59,877 bases of DNA from positions 1-59,877 of the forward strand of contig SUGL01000036.1 of assembly GCA_004963905.1 (NCBI GenBank), given 5' to 3'. The position numbers were made by a program, and so were the translations under genes. This DNA comes from Mesorhizobium sp. GTDB taxonomy: Bacteria; Pseudomonadota; Alphaproteobacteria; Rhizobiales; Rhizobiaceae. This document shows, one piece after another, positions 1-8,673 of the stretch. Below the pieces are notes generated by a model that made no database searches, was not told the DNA's origin, and worked only from the letters and a program-made list of their open reading frames with translations. Position 1 is the first letter of the stretch, and the number at the start of each line of letters is the position of its first letter.

Positions 1-10
1 GCGCCCTACG

Positions 11-75
11 AAGGCCCCCTCTCCGTCCGCTTCGCGGACACCTCTCCCCCGCCTCTGGCGGGGGCGAGGAACCCC
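11..75. repeat. GC-rich hairpin repeat fragment
   Basis: Two adjacent hairpins are visible: GTCCGC/GCGGAC around a TTC loop (25-39) and CCCCCGCC/GGCGGGGG around TCT (46-64). This arrangement resembles the interspersed palindromic elements common between genes of Mesorhizobium. It lies upstream of the first gene and may be cut by the window edge. No coding potential is evident. Confidence 0.45.
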
Positions 76-193
76 AGCCTTGATACGCTTGGCGCAATCC
101 AAACCGGTTCGTGCTGGCATCCCCCTGTGCTAACAGAGGCGCTTTCAATTCCCCGGGCGGGTTCCGCCCCTAACAGCCAGGATGGACAGCGAC

Positions 194-898
194 ATGACGA
201 TAGAAAAAGTAGCTCTGGTGACGGCGGGCGGCAGCGGCATGGGCGCGGCGGCGGCGAAGCGGCTGGCGGCGGACGGCTTCAAGGTCGGCGTGCTGTCCTC
301 CTCCGGCAAGGGCGAGGCGCTGGGCAACGAACTCGGTGGCTTCGGCGTCACCGGCTCCAACCAGTCGAACGAGGATTTGAAGCGTCTCACCGATGGCGCG
401 CTCGAACGCTGGGGCCGCATCGACGTCCTGGTCAACAGCGCCGGCCACGGCCCGCGCGCGCAGATCATCGAGATCAGCGACGAGGACTGGCACAAGGGCA
501 TCGACACATATTTCCTCAACGTCGTGCGCCCGACCCGGCTGGTGACGCCGGTGATGCAAAAACAGAAATCGGGCGCCATCATCAACATCTCGACCGCCTG
601 GGCGTTCGAGCCGAGCGTCGCCTTCCCGACCTCGGCGGTGGCGCGCGCCGGGCTCGCCGCCTTCACCAAGATCTTCGCCGACACCTATGCCGGCGACAAC
701 ATCCGCATCAACAACGTGCTGCCCGGCTGGATCGACAGCCTGCCCGCGGTGGAAGAGCGCCGCCAGAGCGTGCCGATGAAGCGCTACGGCACATCTGAGG
801 AAGTGGCGGCGACGATTTCCTTCCTCGCTTCCGACGGCGCGGCCTATATCACCGGCGAGAACATCCGCGTCGATGGCGGATTGATGCGGGGCTACTGA
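194..898 (+). CDS. SDR-family protein lacking the YxxxK motif
   Basis: A 234-residue Rossmann-fold short-chain dehydrogenase/reductase-like protein. The N-terminal nucleotide loop reads TAGGSGMG and the LVNSAG strand motif is present. The NISTA segment supplies the usual serine. At the expected catalytic YxxxK the alignment gives SAVAR, so both the general-base Tyr and the Lys appear replaced, while the flanking AGLAAFTK helix and the C-terminal DGG motif are normal. The start at 194 is preferred over the ATG at 182 because AGGA lies 12 bases upstream. The gene stands alone, flanked by repeat-bearing DNA. The substrate is unknown and it may be a non-canonical reductase or a binding protein. 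Confidence 0.85.
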   Translation: MTIEKVALVTAGGSGMGAAAAKRLAADGFKVGVLSSSGKGEALGNELGGFGVTGSNQSNEDLKRLTDGALERWGRIDVLVNSAGHGPRAQIIEISDEDWHKGIDTYFLNVVRPTRLVTPVMQKQKSGAIINISTAWAFEPSVAFPTSAVARAGLAAFTKIFADTYAGDNIRINNVLPGWIDSLPAVEERRQSVPMKRYGTSEEVAATISFLASDGAAYITGENIRVDGGLMRGY

Positions 899-1421
899 GC
901 GCTTGAAAGCTTACGCCACCTCGTCCACCGTGAGGCCGTCGACGAGGACGCTGGAGATTGGCGAAAGCGACGGCGACGTCCGATCTCCCCCCTTGTGGGG
1001 GAGATGGTCGGCAGACCAGAGGGGGCGCTGTCCCGCCGACCTATCGGTGATTATCCGCCGCTCTGCGATTGGCGGGAGAGGAAACTCAAGCTGGAACAGC
1101 GCCGCGTTCCTTCGCGCCCCCCTCGCTCGGATGAGACCGCCGAGCCGCAATAAATGCATTCATCCGCGCCGGCCTGCCCAATCTTTCGGCAGGGGTTTCT
1201 TGCAATATTGAGTAAAGTTTGCCGAGCCTCGCGTTTAAATTGTATTAGAACTCCCTTATTCTATCGACCTTAAAGAATTGATCGCTGAAATGTATTTTTT
1301 GTCTGTACTATAGGACGAATCCTTGGAACGATAACCTGAATTACAAGTTGATCCGCAGCGATCGGTCGAAACGCGCATCGGCCGGTTCAGGCGAGGTCAC
1401 GCTCCACGGAGGGTTCGGGTT
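899..1421. other. Intergenic region with repeat and AT-rich leader
   Basis: The left half holds a palindromic repeat (listed separately). The right half (about 1200-1400) is clearly richer in A and T than the surrounding DNA and probably contains the promoter of the secreted glycosidase and its transporter. I see no convincing gene; the open frames over the repeat have no recognisable content. Confidence 0.5.
983..1037 (+). repeat. Interspersed palindromic repeat, partial copy
   Basis: ATCTCCCCC pairs with GGGGGAGAT around a CTTGT loop (983-1005), followed by a GC-rich arm ending near 1037. The same sequence recurs almost base for base at 31075-31130, where the full element with both arms is preserved. 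Here the matching right arm is only a decayed remnant around 1102-1125. Confidence 0.8.
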
Positions 1422-2930
1422 ATGACCACCATCGTCAACGCGGTAGGCGTTCCTCTTGCCTATAGCGGCACGTCCACCCATTGGTTCTCGGCATCGGGGT
1501 CTGGGCCGGACTTGTGGGGCACCTCCGGCAACGACACCTTCTATGGAGCCTCAGGTGTCAACGTCACCATGCACGGCAGCTACGGCGATGACATCTATTA
1601 CCTCTATGCCGCGGGCAACAAGGTGGCCGAGGGTTATGGGGCAGGCATCGACACGATCAGCACATGGATGAGCTACAAGCTCCCCGCCAACGTCGAGAAC
1701 CTCATCGTCACCAACGCCAAGAACTTCGCCTTCGGAAACGACCTGGACAACATCATCACCGCCAAGGCCGGCCATCAGACGCTGGACGGCGGCAAGGGCA
1801 ATGACGTGCTGATCGACGGCGGCGGCGGTTACGACACGTTCATCATCGCAAAGGGCAACGGAAGCGATCTGATCGCCAATTTTGCCGCGACCGACACCGT
1901 CCGTCTCGACGGCTATGGGTTCACTTCCTTCGATGCCATTCACTCGAACATGATCCAGGCGGGATCGAACGTGATCCTGAATCTCGGATCCGGCGAGATC
2001 CTCGCGTTCAAGGACACGACCATCGACAAGCTGCAGCCGAGCCAGTTCGAGCTGCCGATCGACAAGTCCGGCATGACACTGTCCTTCAGCGACGAGTTCA
2101 ACACGCTGAACCTGCACAACAGCCAAGGCGGCACCTGGGACACCAATTTCTGGTGGGGCGCGCCGAACGGCAGCACGCTCACCCGGAACGGCGAGCTGCA
2201 GTGGTATATCGACGCCAATTACGCGCCGACGAGCTCGGTCCATCCGTTCAGCGTCAACAACGGCGTGCTGACCATCACCGCGGCGCAGGCGCCGGCGGAC
2301 ATCAAGCCGCTGATCAACAATTACGAATACACCTCCGGCATCCTGACCACGCACGACACCTTCTCGCAGACCTACGGCTATTTCGAAATGCGGGCCGACA
2401 TGCCGGAGAACGCCGGCGCCTGGCCGGCATTCTGGCTGCTGCCCGAGGACGGCTCGTGGCCGCCGGAGCTGGACGTCGTGGAGATGTACGGCCAGAGCCC
2501 GAATTCGCTGCTGATGACCGCGCACACGCTTGAGACCGGGACGCACACCACGGTCGGGTCCACGGTGAATGTCATGGATACCGCAGGCTTCCACACCTAT
2601 GGCCTGTTGTGGACGCCGGAGAAGCTGGTGTGGACCTATGACGGTGTGCAGGTCGCGGAGGCGGCGACGCCGTCCGACATGAACAAGCCGATGTACATGC
2701 TGGTCGATCTCGCGGTCGGCGGTCAGGCCGGCGCACCGCCGGATCATCTGGCGACTCCGGCCCAGATGAAGATCGACTACATCCACGCCTACACGCTGGA
2801 CAGCGCGCCGGCGACCGCGCTGAGCCTCGCCAGCAGCAGCACAACCACCCAGACCACCCAAAGCATAGCCACGCATAGTTTCGCCAACAGCGCGCTGCAC
2901 GGCGGTTCCGAGTTCGGGGGCCACTCATAA
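1422..2930 (+). CDS. exsH: RTX-tagged family-16 glycoside hydrolase (ExsH-like)
   Basis: A 502-residue secreted endo-beta-glycanase. The first ~170 residues carry glycine/aspartate-rich RTX-type calcium-binding nonapeptides (for example GTSGNDTFYG and GGKGNDVL). Residues ~210-465 form the GH16 jelly-roll domain with the catalytic motif ELDVVE: E349 nucleophile, D351, and E354 acid/base. There is no Sec signal peptide, as expected for a type I substrate. The transporter pair begins 35 bp downstream. In Sinorhizobium, ExsH of similar size and order cleaves succinoglycan and leaves through PrsDE. The polysaccharide cleaved here is not shown by sequence. The C-terminus is low-complexity Ser/Thr. 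The symbol is by analogy. Confidence 0.9.
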   Translation: MTTIVNAVGVPLAYSGTSTHWFSASGSGPDLWGTSGNDTFYGASGVNVTMHGSYGDDIYYLYAAGNKVAEGYGAGIDTISTWMSYKLPANVENLIVTNAKNFAFGNDLDNIITAKAGHQTLDGGKGNDVLIDGGGGYDTFIIAKGNGSDLIANFAATDTVRLDGYGFTSFDAIHSNMIQAGSNVILNLGSGEILAFKDTTIDKLQPSQFELPIDKSGMTLSFSDEFNTLNLHNSQGGTWDTNFWWGAPNGSTLTRNGELQWYIDANYAPTSSVHPFSVNNGVLTITAAQAPADIKPLINNYEYTSGILTTHDTFSQTYGYFEMRADMPENAGAWPAFWLLPEDGSWPPELDVVEMYGQSPNSLLMTAHTLETGTHTTVGSTVNVMDTAGFHTYGLLWTPEKLVWTYDGVQVAEAATPSDMNKPMYMLVDLAVGGQAGAPPDHLATPAQMKIDYIHAYTLDSAPATALSLASSSTTTQTTQSIATHSFANSALHGGSEFGGHS

Positions 2931-2965
2931 GGTCCCGGGATCGTGCAGCGGCGAGGAATGGGCGA

Positions 2966-4720
2966 ATGACTGGACCGTCGAGCCTGCGGCCGGTCTTCCT
3001 GCGCGCCATCGCCGATGTCGGCGTCTTCTCGGTGCTGATCAACATCCTGTTGCTGGTGATCCCGCTCTACCTGCTGCAGATCTATGACCGCGTGCTGCCG
3101 TCCTCGAGCATCGAGACGCTGCTTTACCTCTCGCTCATCGCGGTGCTGGCGCTCGCCTTCCTCGGCTTCCTCGACGCAGTGCGCGCCGTCTACACGCAGC
3201 GCGTCGCCGCGACCGTCGACCGTAAGCTAGGCGCCAAAACGTTCGCCCTTTCGCTTGCCGCCAAACAAGCCGGTGGCCTGTCGCCGCTGCACGACCTCGC
3301 CTCGGTCTGCGCCTTCATCCGCTCGCGCGGCGTGGCGGTGCTGTTCGACCTGCCCTTCGCGCCCGTCTTCCTCGCTCTGCTCTACCTCATCCATCCGGTC
3401 CTGTTCTGGGTGACGCTCGCCGGCACGGTGCTGCTCGTTCTCCTGGTGGTGGCGAACCAGCTTGCCATCGGCAGGAACGACGCCCTGTCCGCGGAACGAT
3501 CGGCTTTGGCTGCCCAAGCGGAACAGGTATTTGCCCGCAATGCCGAAACGCTGCGCGCCATGGGCATGGTCGGGAACGCCGCGCGGGTCTGGGGACGGCA
3601 TGTCGGCGATGCGCTTACCCTGCACGACCGCTCCGCGAGCGCCAATGCGATCTTCAGCGGCACTTCCAGGGCGCTGCGCATGATGCTGCAGCTCGCGATC
3701 CTCGGCGCCGGCGCGTGGCTGGTGCTCGAGGGGCAGATGACGGCCGGAATGATCTTCGCCTCCTCGCTGGTGTCGTCGCGCGCGCTGCAGCCGCTCGACC
3801 AGCTGATCGGCGCCTGGCGGCAGATCGTCGAGGCCAGGCGAGCCTGGAAGCGGCTGGAGACGGCGCTTGCGGCGCATCCGGCTGAAGCGCGGAAACTGAC
3901 CCTGCCCGATCCGTCCGGCGCGATCTCAGTGCAGGACGTCTTCTTCATGGCGCCGAATGCTCGGCCCGGCACCGAGCCGATCCTCAAGCGGCTGAACTTC
4001 CAGATCGGCGCCGGCGAGGCGGTGGCGATCGTCGGCCCAAGCGGCGCCGGCAAATCCACTTTGGCGCGGCTGCTTGTCGGCGCTGCCCTACCGACCGGCG
4101 GCGCGGTCAGGATCGATGGCGCCGATCTCCGGACCTGGGACGAAGACCAGCTCGGAAAACACATCGGCTATCTCGCGCAGGAGGTGGAGCTTTTCCCCGG
4201 ATCGATCGGCGAAAATGTCGCTCGCTTCGATGCGAGCGCCGCGGACGCCGCGATCATCGAGGCGGCACGGCGTGCCCAGGCGCATGAGGTGATCCCGGCG
4301 CTGCGCGACGGCTACCAGACCAAGGTTGGACTGTCGGACAGGACGCTGTCGGGCGGCGAGCGCCAGCGGATCGGGCTGGCGCGCGCCTTCTACGGCAATC
4401 CGCGCATCCTGGTGCTCGACGAGCCCAGCACCCATCTCGACGGCAGCGGCGAAGCGGCGCTCGAAACGGTGCTAGCCGCCGCGCGGGCCGCAGGCGTCAC
4501 GACCATCGTCATCACGCATCGCCCTTCGATCGCCGCCGCCTGCGACCGCGTGATGCTTTTGCGCGGCGGCGTCATCGAAGCCTTCGGCCCGAGCGGCGAG
4601 GTGCTGCGGCAGCCAATTGCCGACAAGGGCGCCGGCAAGACCGCCGCGCAGCAGGGCACGGTGGTGACGGGCTCGTTCGCCCCGACGATCCGCGCGCACG
4701 GCGTCCGGCTGGGATCGTAG
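2966..4720 (+). CDS. prsD: Type I secretion ABC transporter permease/ATPase (PrsD-like)
   Basis: A 584-residue fused membrane/ATPase subunit of a type I secretion system. The N-terminal half contains hydrophobic segments (about residues 15-40, 55-70, 125-165 and 240-265). The C-terminal half is a full nucleotide-binding domain: Walker A GPSGAGKS (357-364), signature LSGGERQR (461-468) and Walker B ILVLDE (481-486). It lacks the N-terminal C39 peptidase-like domain of HlyB-type exporters, as in PrsD/AprD. It sits 35 bp after the RTX glycosidase and 3 bp before the adaptor gene, so the three are probably one operon whose product secretes the glycosidase. Confidence 0.93.
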   Translation: MTGPSSLRPVFLRAIADVGVFSVLINILLLVIPLYLLQIYDRVLPSSSIETLLYLSLIAVLALAFLGFLDAVRAVYTQRVAATVDRKLGAKTFALSLAAKQAGGLSPLHDLASVCAFIRSRGVAVLFDLPFAPVFLALLYLIHPVLFWVTLAGTVLLVLLVVANQLAIGRNDALSAERSALAAQAEQVFARNAETLRAMGMVGNAARVWGRHVGDALTLHDRSASANAIFSGTSRALRMMLQLAILGAGAWLVLEGQMTAGMIFASSLVSSRALQPLDQLIGAWRQIVEARRAWKRLETALAAHPAEARKLTLPDPSGAISVQDVFFMAPNARPGTEPILKRLNFQIGAGEAVAIVGPSGAGKSTLARLLVGAALPTGGAVRIDGADLRTWDEDQLGKHIGYLAQEVELFPGSIGENVARFDASAADAAIIEAARRAQAHEVIPALRDGYQTKVGLSDRTLSGGERQRIGLARAFYGNPRILVLDEPSTHLDGSGEAALETVLAAARAAGVTTIVITHRPSIAAACDRVMLLRGGVIEAFGPSGEVLRQPIADKGAGKTAAQQGTVVTGSFAPTIRAHGVRLGS

Positions 4721-4723
4721 ACG

Positions 4724-6043
4724 ATGACGGTCGAGAACCTCGCCTGGGACAATCGGCCACGCACCGACTTCCGGCGCGTGGCCTTCGCCGGATATGCCGC
4801 AATCGCGCTCTTCGTCGGCTGCTTCGGCTATTGGGGAGCAAGCGCGCCACTGTCCGGCGCGGTGATCACGCAAGGCACGATCTCGGCGACCGGCGGCAAT
4901 ATCCTCATCCAGCAGCCCGAGGGCGGCATCATCCAGCAGCTGCTCGTCCATGAAGGCGACCGCGTGGAGCAAGGCCAGGACCTGATCCTCCTCGACCGGA
5001 CGGCGGCGCAAGCGGACCTCAATCGGCTGACCAGGCAGTCGATCGCGCTCAAGGCGAGCGCGGCGCGGCTGGAGGCCGAGCGCGACGGGCTGGACAGGCT
5101 GGCGCCGATCACCGACGCGGCGCCGGCGCCGTTCCAGCAGGACTTCCAGAACCTCATCCGCGAACAGCAGAAGGAGTTCGACGCCAGGCTGGCCCGCTTC
5201 CGCTCCGAGCAGTCGATCATGGCGCAGCGGGTCGCCATGCATCGCGAGTCGGTCGTCGGCCTGAACGCCCAGAAACTCGCCATCGAGCAGCAGTCGGAAG
5301 TGGTGAAGAAGGAGCTCGGCATCAAGACCGGCCTCTTGGACAAGGGGCTCACCAACCGCACCGAATACTCCCAGTTGCTGCGCTCGGAGGCCGATCTCGT
5401 CGGTCAGGCCGGCATGCTGGAGGCCAATCTTGCCGCGGCCAACTCCCAAATCGTCGAAGCGCAGGTGCAGGTCGAGCGCCTGACCACGCAGCGCGTGGAA
5501 GAGGCGCTGAGCAAGCTCGACGAGGTCCGCACCAACCTCGCTGACATCGAGGAACAGATGCGGGCGGCCGAGGCGGTGCTTCGGCGCACGACGATCAAGG
5601 CGCCGGCGGCAGGCATCGTGGTATCGTCGACTTATAATTCGAGAGGCAGCGTGATCGCCCCTGGCGAGAAGATCATGGAGATCCTGCCCACCGCATCCGG
5701 CCTCAACGTCGATGCCAAGCTGCGGCCGAAGGACGTCGACCAGGTGCGCGTCGGCCAGCCGGCGAAACTCAGGCTGTCGGCGCTGAACATGCGCCTGACG
5801 CCCGAGGTGTCAGCCACGGTCACGCAGATCTCCGCCGACCGGCTGGTCGACCAGGTCACGCACGAACCCTATTTCCGCGCCAAGCTGAAGATCGCCGACG
5901 CCCTGCCGCCCGGCGTGAAGGCCGAGCAGCTTTATCCGGGGACGCCGGTCGAGGCCTTCATCAACACCGGCGACCGGACCTTCTTCCAATATCTCGCCCG
6001 GCCGATGATGGATTCCTTCGCGCGGGCGTTCGCGGAGCGGTAG
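4724..6043 (+). CDS. prsE: Type I secretion periplasmic adaptor, HlyD family (PrsE-like)
   Basis: A 439-residue membrane-fusion protein. One transmembrane helix near residues 23-42 is followed by a biotinyl-lipoyl-like half (VITQGTISATGG), a long coiled-coil hairpin rich in Glu, Gln, Leu and Ala (about 95-290), the second lipoyl half (IKAPAAGIVV) and a beta-barrel region. It would bridge the PrsD-like ABC protein and a TolC-type outer-membrane channel, which is not encoded here. The gene begins 3 bp after prsD. Length and order match the PrsDE pair of rhizobia. Confidence 0.93.
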   Translation: MTVENLAWDNRPRTDFRRVAFAGYAAIALFVGCFGYWGASAPLSGAVITQGTISATGGNILIQQPEGGIIQQLLVHEGDRVEQGQDLILLDRTAAQADLNRLTRQSIALKASAARLEAERDGLDRLAPITDAAPAPFQQDFQNLIREQQKEFDARLARFRSEQSIMAQRVAMHRESVVGLNAQKLAIEQQSEVVKKELGIKTGLLDKGLTNRTEYSQLLRSEADLVGQAGMLEANLAAANSQIVEAQVQVERLTTQRVEEALSKLDEVRTNLADIEEQMRAAEAVLRRTTIKAPAAGIVVSSTYNSRGSVIAPGEKIMEILPTASGLNVDAKLRPKDVDQVRVGQPAKLRLSALNMRLTPEVSATVTQISADRLVDQVTHEPYFRAKLKIADALPPGVKAEQLYPGTPVEAFINTGDRTFFQYLARPMMDSFARAFAER

Positions 6044-6166
6044 AAGACAAGCGTACCCCGTGGCTCGCGAGCCCTGGAACCAAAGACGTGCGAGACTGTT
6101 CAGCTATAGCTTTGACGCCGACGTGCCCGTCGGTTGGGCAAGCGGCGCTCTCGAGGAGTCCTCATC

Positions 6167-6601
6167 ATGTCCAGATTTCGTTCAGTCGCGGTTGCGGTCA
6201 TCGCGGCCGCGGGAATTACCTTTGCCAGCGCAGCACACGCCGACAGCGGTTCGATCCGCTTTTCCGTCTACAAGGCTGCCTTCTTCATCGGCGGCGCCGG
6301 CGGCGAAGGCACGCTGACCTTCCATGGCCGCCGCTATCCCATCTCGATCGGCGGCATCTCGGGCGGCCTCGCCTTCGGCGCCTCCAAGACCTATTTCCAA
6401 GGCACCGTGCGCCATATTCGCCGCGCCCGGGACGTAACGGGGGTGTACGGCGCGGCGGGCGGCGGCGGCGCGCTGGGCAGAGGAGCCCAGGTCATCGTCA
6501 TGACCAACGACAAGGGCGCCGAACTCCAACTCACGGGCCGGCAGGTGGGCCTGCAGGTCAACGCCGATCTCAGCGGCATGAGCATCGCGCTGAAAAAATA
6601 G
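6167..6601 (+). CDS. Small secreted protein of unknown function
   Basis: A 144-residue protein with a Sec signal peptide (basic MSRFRS, a hydrophobic core and an AHA-type cleavage site near residue 25). The mature part is glycine-rich and beta-strand-like (SIGGISGGLAFGASKTYF). It bears a loose resemblance to small EipA/DUF1134-type envelope proteins, but not enough to assign it. The ATG at 6167 is chosen because GAGG lies about 11 bases upstream and the leader begins there. It lies ~120 bp after the secretion operon on the same strand, so co-transcription is possible but not shown. Confidence 0.8.
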   Translation: MSRFRSVAVAVIAAAGITFASAAHADSGSIRFSVYKAAFFIGGAGGEGTLTFHGRRYPISIGGISGGLAFGASKTYFQGTVRHIRRARDVTGVYGAAGGGGALGRGAQVIVMTNDKGAELQLTGRQVGLQVNADLSGMSIALKK

Positions 6602-6831
6602 CGGCCGCCGCTGCGTCGCAGGTCTCTGGATGGGCGCGATTTGCTGAATTTGGCGATTGCGCCCTTCCAGGAAAGCCACCCAGCGGTTCGGGAGAACCGC
6701 ACATCTGAGCGTTGTCGTCGGCTCGCGAACCCGCATGCAGAATTGCGCTCTTCCGCTCGTCATGAGCTTAGGGCAACGACTTTCAGCCGCGCGCAAACCG
6801 GACGGACCGGAGGCCGGCGGAGGCACCAAAA

Positions 6832-6900
6832 ACTTATGCGCCAATTCGCATAAATCTGCTTTATGACCCATCTCCGATAAATCCGTCTTATGAACCAAAC
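6832..6900. repeat. 27-base tandem repeat, about 2.5 copies
   Basis: Unit 1 (6832-6858) and unit 2 (6859-6885) share the pattern xxTTATGxxCCAxxTxCGATAAATCxG, and a partial third unit starts at 6886. The unit length is a multiple of three, so the minus strand reads as nine-residue repeats of the form HKxDLxEx, but no start signal supports translation. It lies ~110 bp upstream of the HD-GYP/LuxR gene. Confidence 0.75.
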
Positions 6901-6909
6901 CGATGCCGG

Positions 6910-6957
6910 CGCAATTGCGGACGGAGAGCCCTTTCGCGCTTTTCCAGAAATTGCTCT
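6910..6957 (-). repeat. Dispersed ~50-base repeat, copy 1
   Basis: Read on the minus strand, it starts AGAGCAATT and runs through CTGGAAAAG and TCCGTCCG to AATTGCG. It aligns over its whole length with the element at the right end of the window (59824-59877), with several substitutions. A half copy lies at 39328-39350. Confidence 0.75.
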
Positions 6958-7005
6958 AGGTATCGGCGGCGCGCGGGGCTAGCATGGGGCCGTTGGGGAT
7001 GCGCG

Positions 7006-8583
7006 ATGACTGGGGTCTCGATACGCCGCGCGGACTTCATGATGGTCCTTGCCTATGCCTCGGACCTCGCCACCGGCCATTCCCGCGATTTCGCGCTGAA
7101 GTCCTGCGTGGTCGCGATGCGGATCGCCGAGCTTGCCGGCGTTTCGGAACCGGTTCGGCGCAATGCCTATCATCTGTCCATGCTGCGCTATGTCGGCTGC
7201 AACGCCGATACCGATCTTTTGTCGGCGACCTTCGGCGACGAGATCGCGCTGCGCCGGGATCTCGTCGGTCTCGACATGGGCAACCGCGCGGAGCTGGGCA
7301 GGGTCTTCGCGCAGGCCTTCAAGCGATACTATTACGATCTCGAGCCTGACGCGCAGGCCAAGGCGATCGAGGCCGCGATGGCCCAGGCGGTCCCGGTGGC
7401 CCGCCCTGTGCTCACCGCGCACTGCGAGGTCGCGCAGCGGATCGGCGAGCGGCTCGGCCTGTCCGAGGACGTCCGGCGCAATCTCGGGCAGATCTACGAG
7501 CGCTGGGACGGCAAGGGCCTGCCGCGCGGCTTGAGCGGCGAGGACGTTCTGCCGGCCGTGCGCCTGATCACGCTGGCGCAGGATGCGATCGCGCTCAGCG
7601 AGGCAACCGGTGTCGACGGGATGGCCGAGACCATCGCCGGCCGCGCCGATGGCCCGTACGAAGCGGACCTGGCCCGGCTCGTCGCGGCCAATGCGGCGGT
7701 GCTGATGGAAGGCATCGGCGCGACGGTGGATCGCGAGACGATCCTGGCGCTGGAGCCCGATCCGCCGGTGACGCTGGACGAGGCGGCATGTGACGAGGCC
7801 TTCCTCGCCATCGCCGACATGATCGACATGCGCATGCCGTTCACGCAGGGCCATTCGCGGATGGTGTCGGAACTGGCCGCTGGCGCGGGGAGAAGGATCG
7901 GGCTGCCCGATGCCGACGTGCGCGCGCTGCGCTGGTCGGGCTGCATCCACGACATCGGCGAGCTCGTGGTGCCGGTGGCGACCTGGATGCGCAACGGTCC
8001 ATTGTCGGTGCGCGAGCGCGACGCGGCGCAGCTGCACGCCTATTACGGCGAGCGGGCGCTGGCGTCCTTCGGCCGCGACGGCGAGGCGATGGGCGCCCTG
8101 GTGCTGCGCCATCACGAGCGCCTGGACGGCTCGGGATATCACCGCAAGGTCGGCGGCGCCGACCTTTCTCCGGCGGCCAGGATCCTGGCCGCCGCCGAAG
8201 CCTTCCAGACGTCGCGCGAGGAACGCCCGCACCGCAAGGCGCTGTCCAGCGAGGCGGCGGCGGCACAGTTACGCGCGGCGGTTCGTGACGGCTGCATCTG
8301 CCCCGAGGCCGCCGAGGCCGTGTTGTCCGTCGCGGGGCAGCCGTCGCGCCGGGCCCTGCCGCGGGCGTTGGCCGGCATGACGCCGCGCGAGATCGAGGTG
8401 CTGCGCCTGATCGCCGCCGGGCTTACTGCGAAGGAAGCGGCCCGGGCGCTGGATATCTCGCCCAAGACCGCCGACCATCATATCCAGAGCGTCTACGCCA
8501 AGATCGGCGTGACTACCCGCGCCGCCGCGGCGCTCTACGCGGTCGAGCATGGCCTGGTCCGGCCGGGTGAGACGCAGACATAG
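7006..8583 (+). CDS. Tandem HD-GYP-like / LuxR-type regulator
   Basis: A 525-residue protein with three recognisable parts. Residues ~10-200 are a degenerate HD-GYP-like module: the C-terminal signature survives as ERWDGKGLP but the HD pair is missing. Residues ~262-410 are a better-preserved HD-GYP module with HD at 315-316 and HHERLDGSGYH, where the final Pro of GYP is His. Residues ~457-515 are a LuxR-type helix-turn-helix (TPREIEVLRLIAAGLTAKEA). It may hydrolyse or sense a cyclic dinucleotide and control transcription directly; activity is not proven. No receiver or membrane domain is present. A small protein and a signal-less binding protein follow on the same strand. Confidence 0.88.
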   Translation: MTGVSIRRADFMMVLAYASDLATGHSRDFALKSCVVAMRIAELAGVSEPVRRNAYHLSMLRYVGCNADTDLLSATFGDEIALRRDLVGLDMGNRAELGRVFAQAFKRYYYDLEPDAQAKAIEAAMAQAVPVARPVLTAHCEVAQRIGERLGLSEDVRRNLGQIYERWDGKGLPRGLSGEDVLPAVRLITLAQDAIALSEATGVDGMAETIAGRADGPYEADLARLVAANAAVLMEGIGATVDRETILALEPDPPVTLDEAACDEAFLAIADMIDMRMPFTQGHSRMVSELAAGAGRRIGLPDADVRALRWSGCIHDIGELVVPVATWMRNGPLSVRERDAAQLHAYYGERALASFGRDGEAMGALVLRHHERLDGSGYHRKVGGADLSPAARILAAAEAFQTSREERPHRKALSSEAAAAQLRAAVRDGCICPEAAEAVLSVAGQPSRRALPRALAGMTPREIEVLRLIAAGLTAKEAARALDISPKTADHHIQSVYAKIGVTTRAAAALYAVEHGLVRPGETQT

Positions 8584-8673
8584 GGAATCCACCCCATGCG
8601 CGCGGTCTCCGGGGCGCGCATCGTGATCCTGTCGACGGACCAATGGTGGCCGCGACCGACAGGAGGAACTTCA

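Larger units (their letters stand above)
6602..7005. other. Intergenic region with tandem and interspersed repeats
   Basis: About 400 bp between the secreted protein and the HD-GYP regulator. It carries a 27-base tandem repeat (6832-6900) and one copy of a dispersed ~50-base repeat (6910-6957), both listed separately. I see no supported gene on either strand. Confidence 0.55.

Noticed and set aside
903..1211. Short plus-strand frame after the first SDR gene
   Set aside because: It translates through the palindromic repeat and has no start signal.
1551..2924. Long open frame (457 codons) on the minus strand opposite the GH16 gene
   Set aside because: It is antisense to a gene with a full catalytic motif and RTX repeats; its translation has no family features and reflects the GC-rich codon bias of the real gene.
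6182..6898. Minus-strand frame containing the nine-residue HKxDLxEx repeats
   Set aside because: It runs antisense through the secreted-protein gene and has no ribosome-binding site; only the DNA repeat itself is kept as a feature.
6832..6900. CRISPR array
   Set aside because: The 27-base units are contiguous with no spacers, only ~2.5 copies, and no cas genes are in the window.
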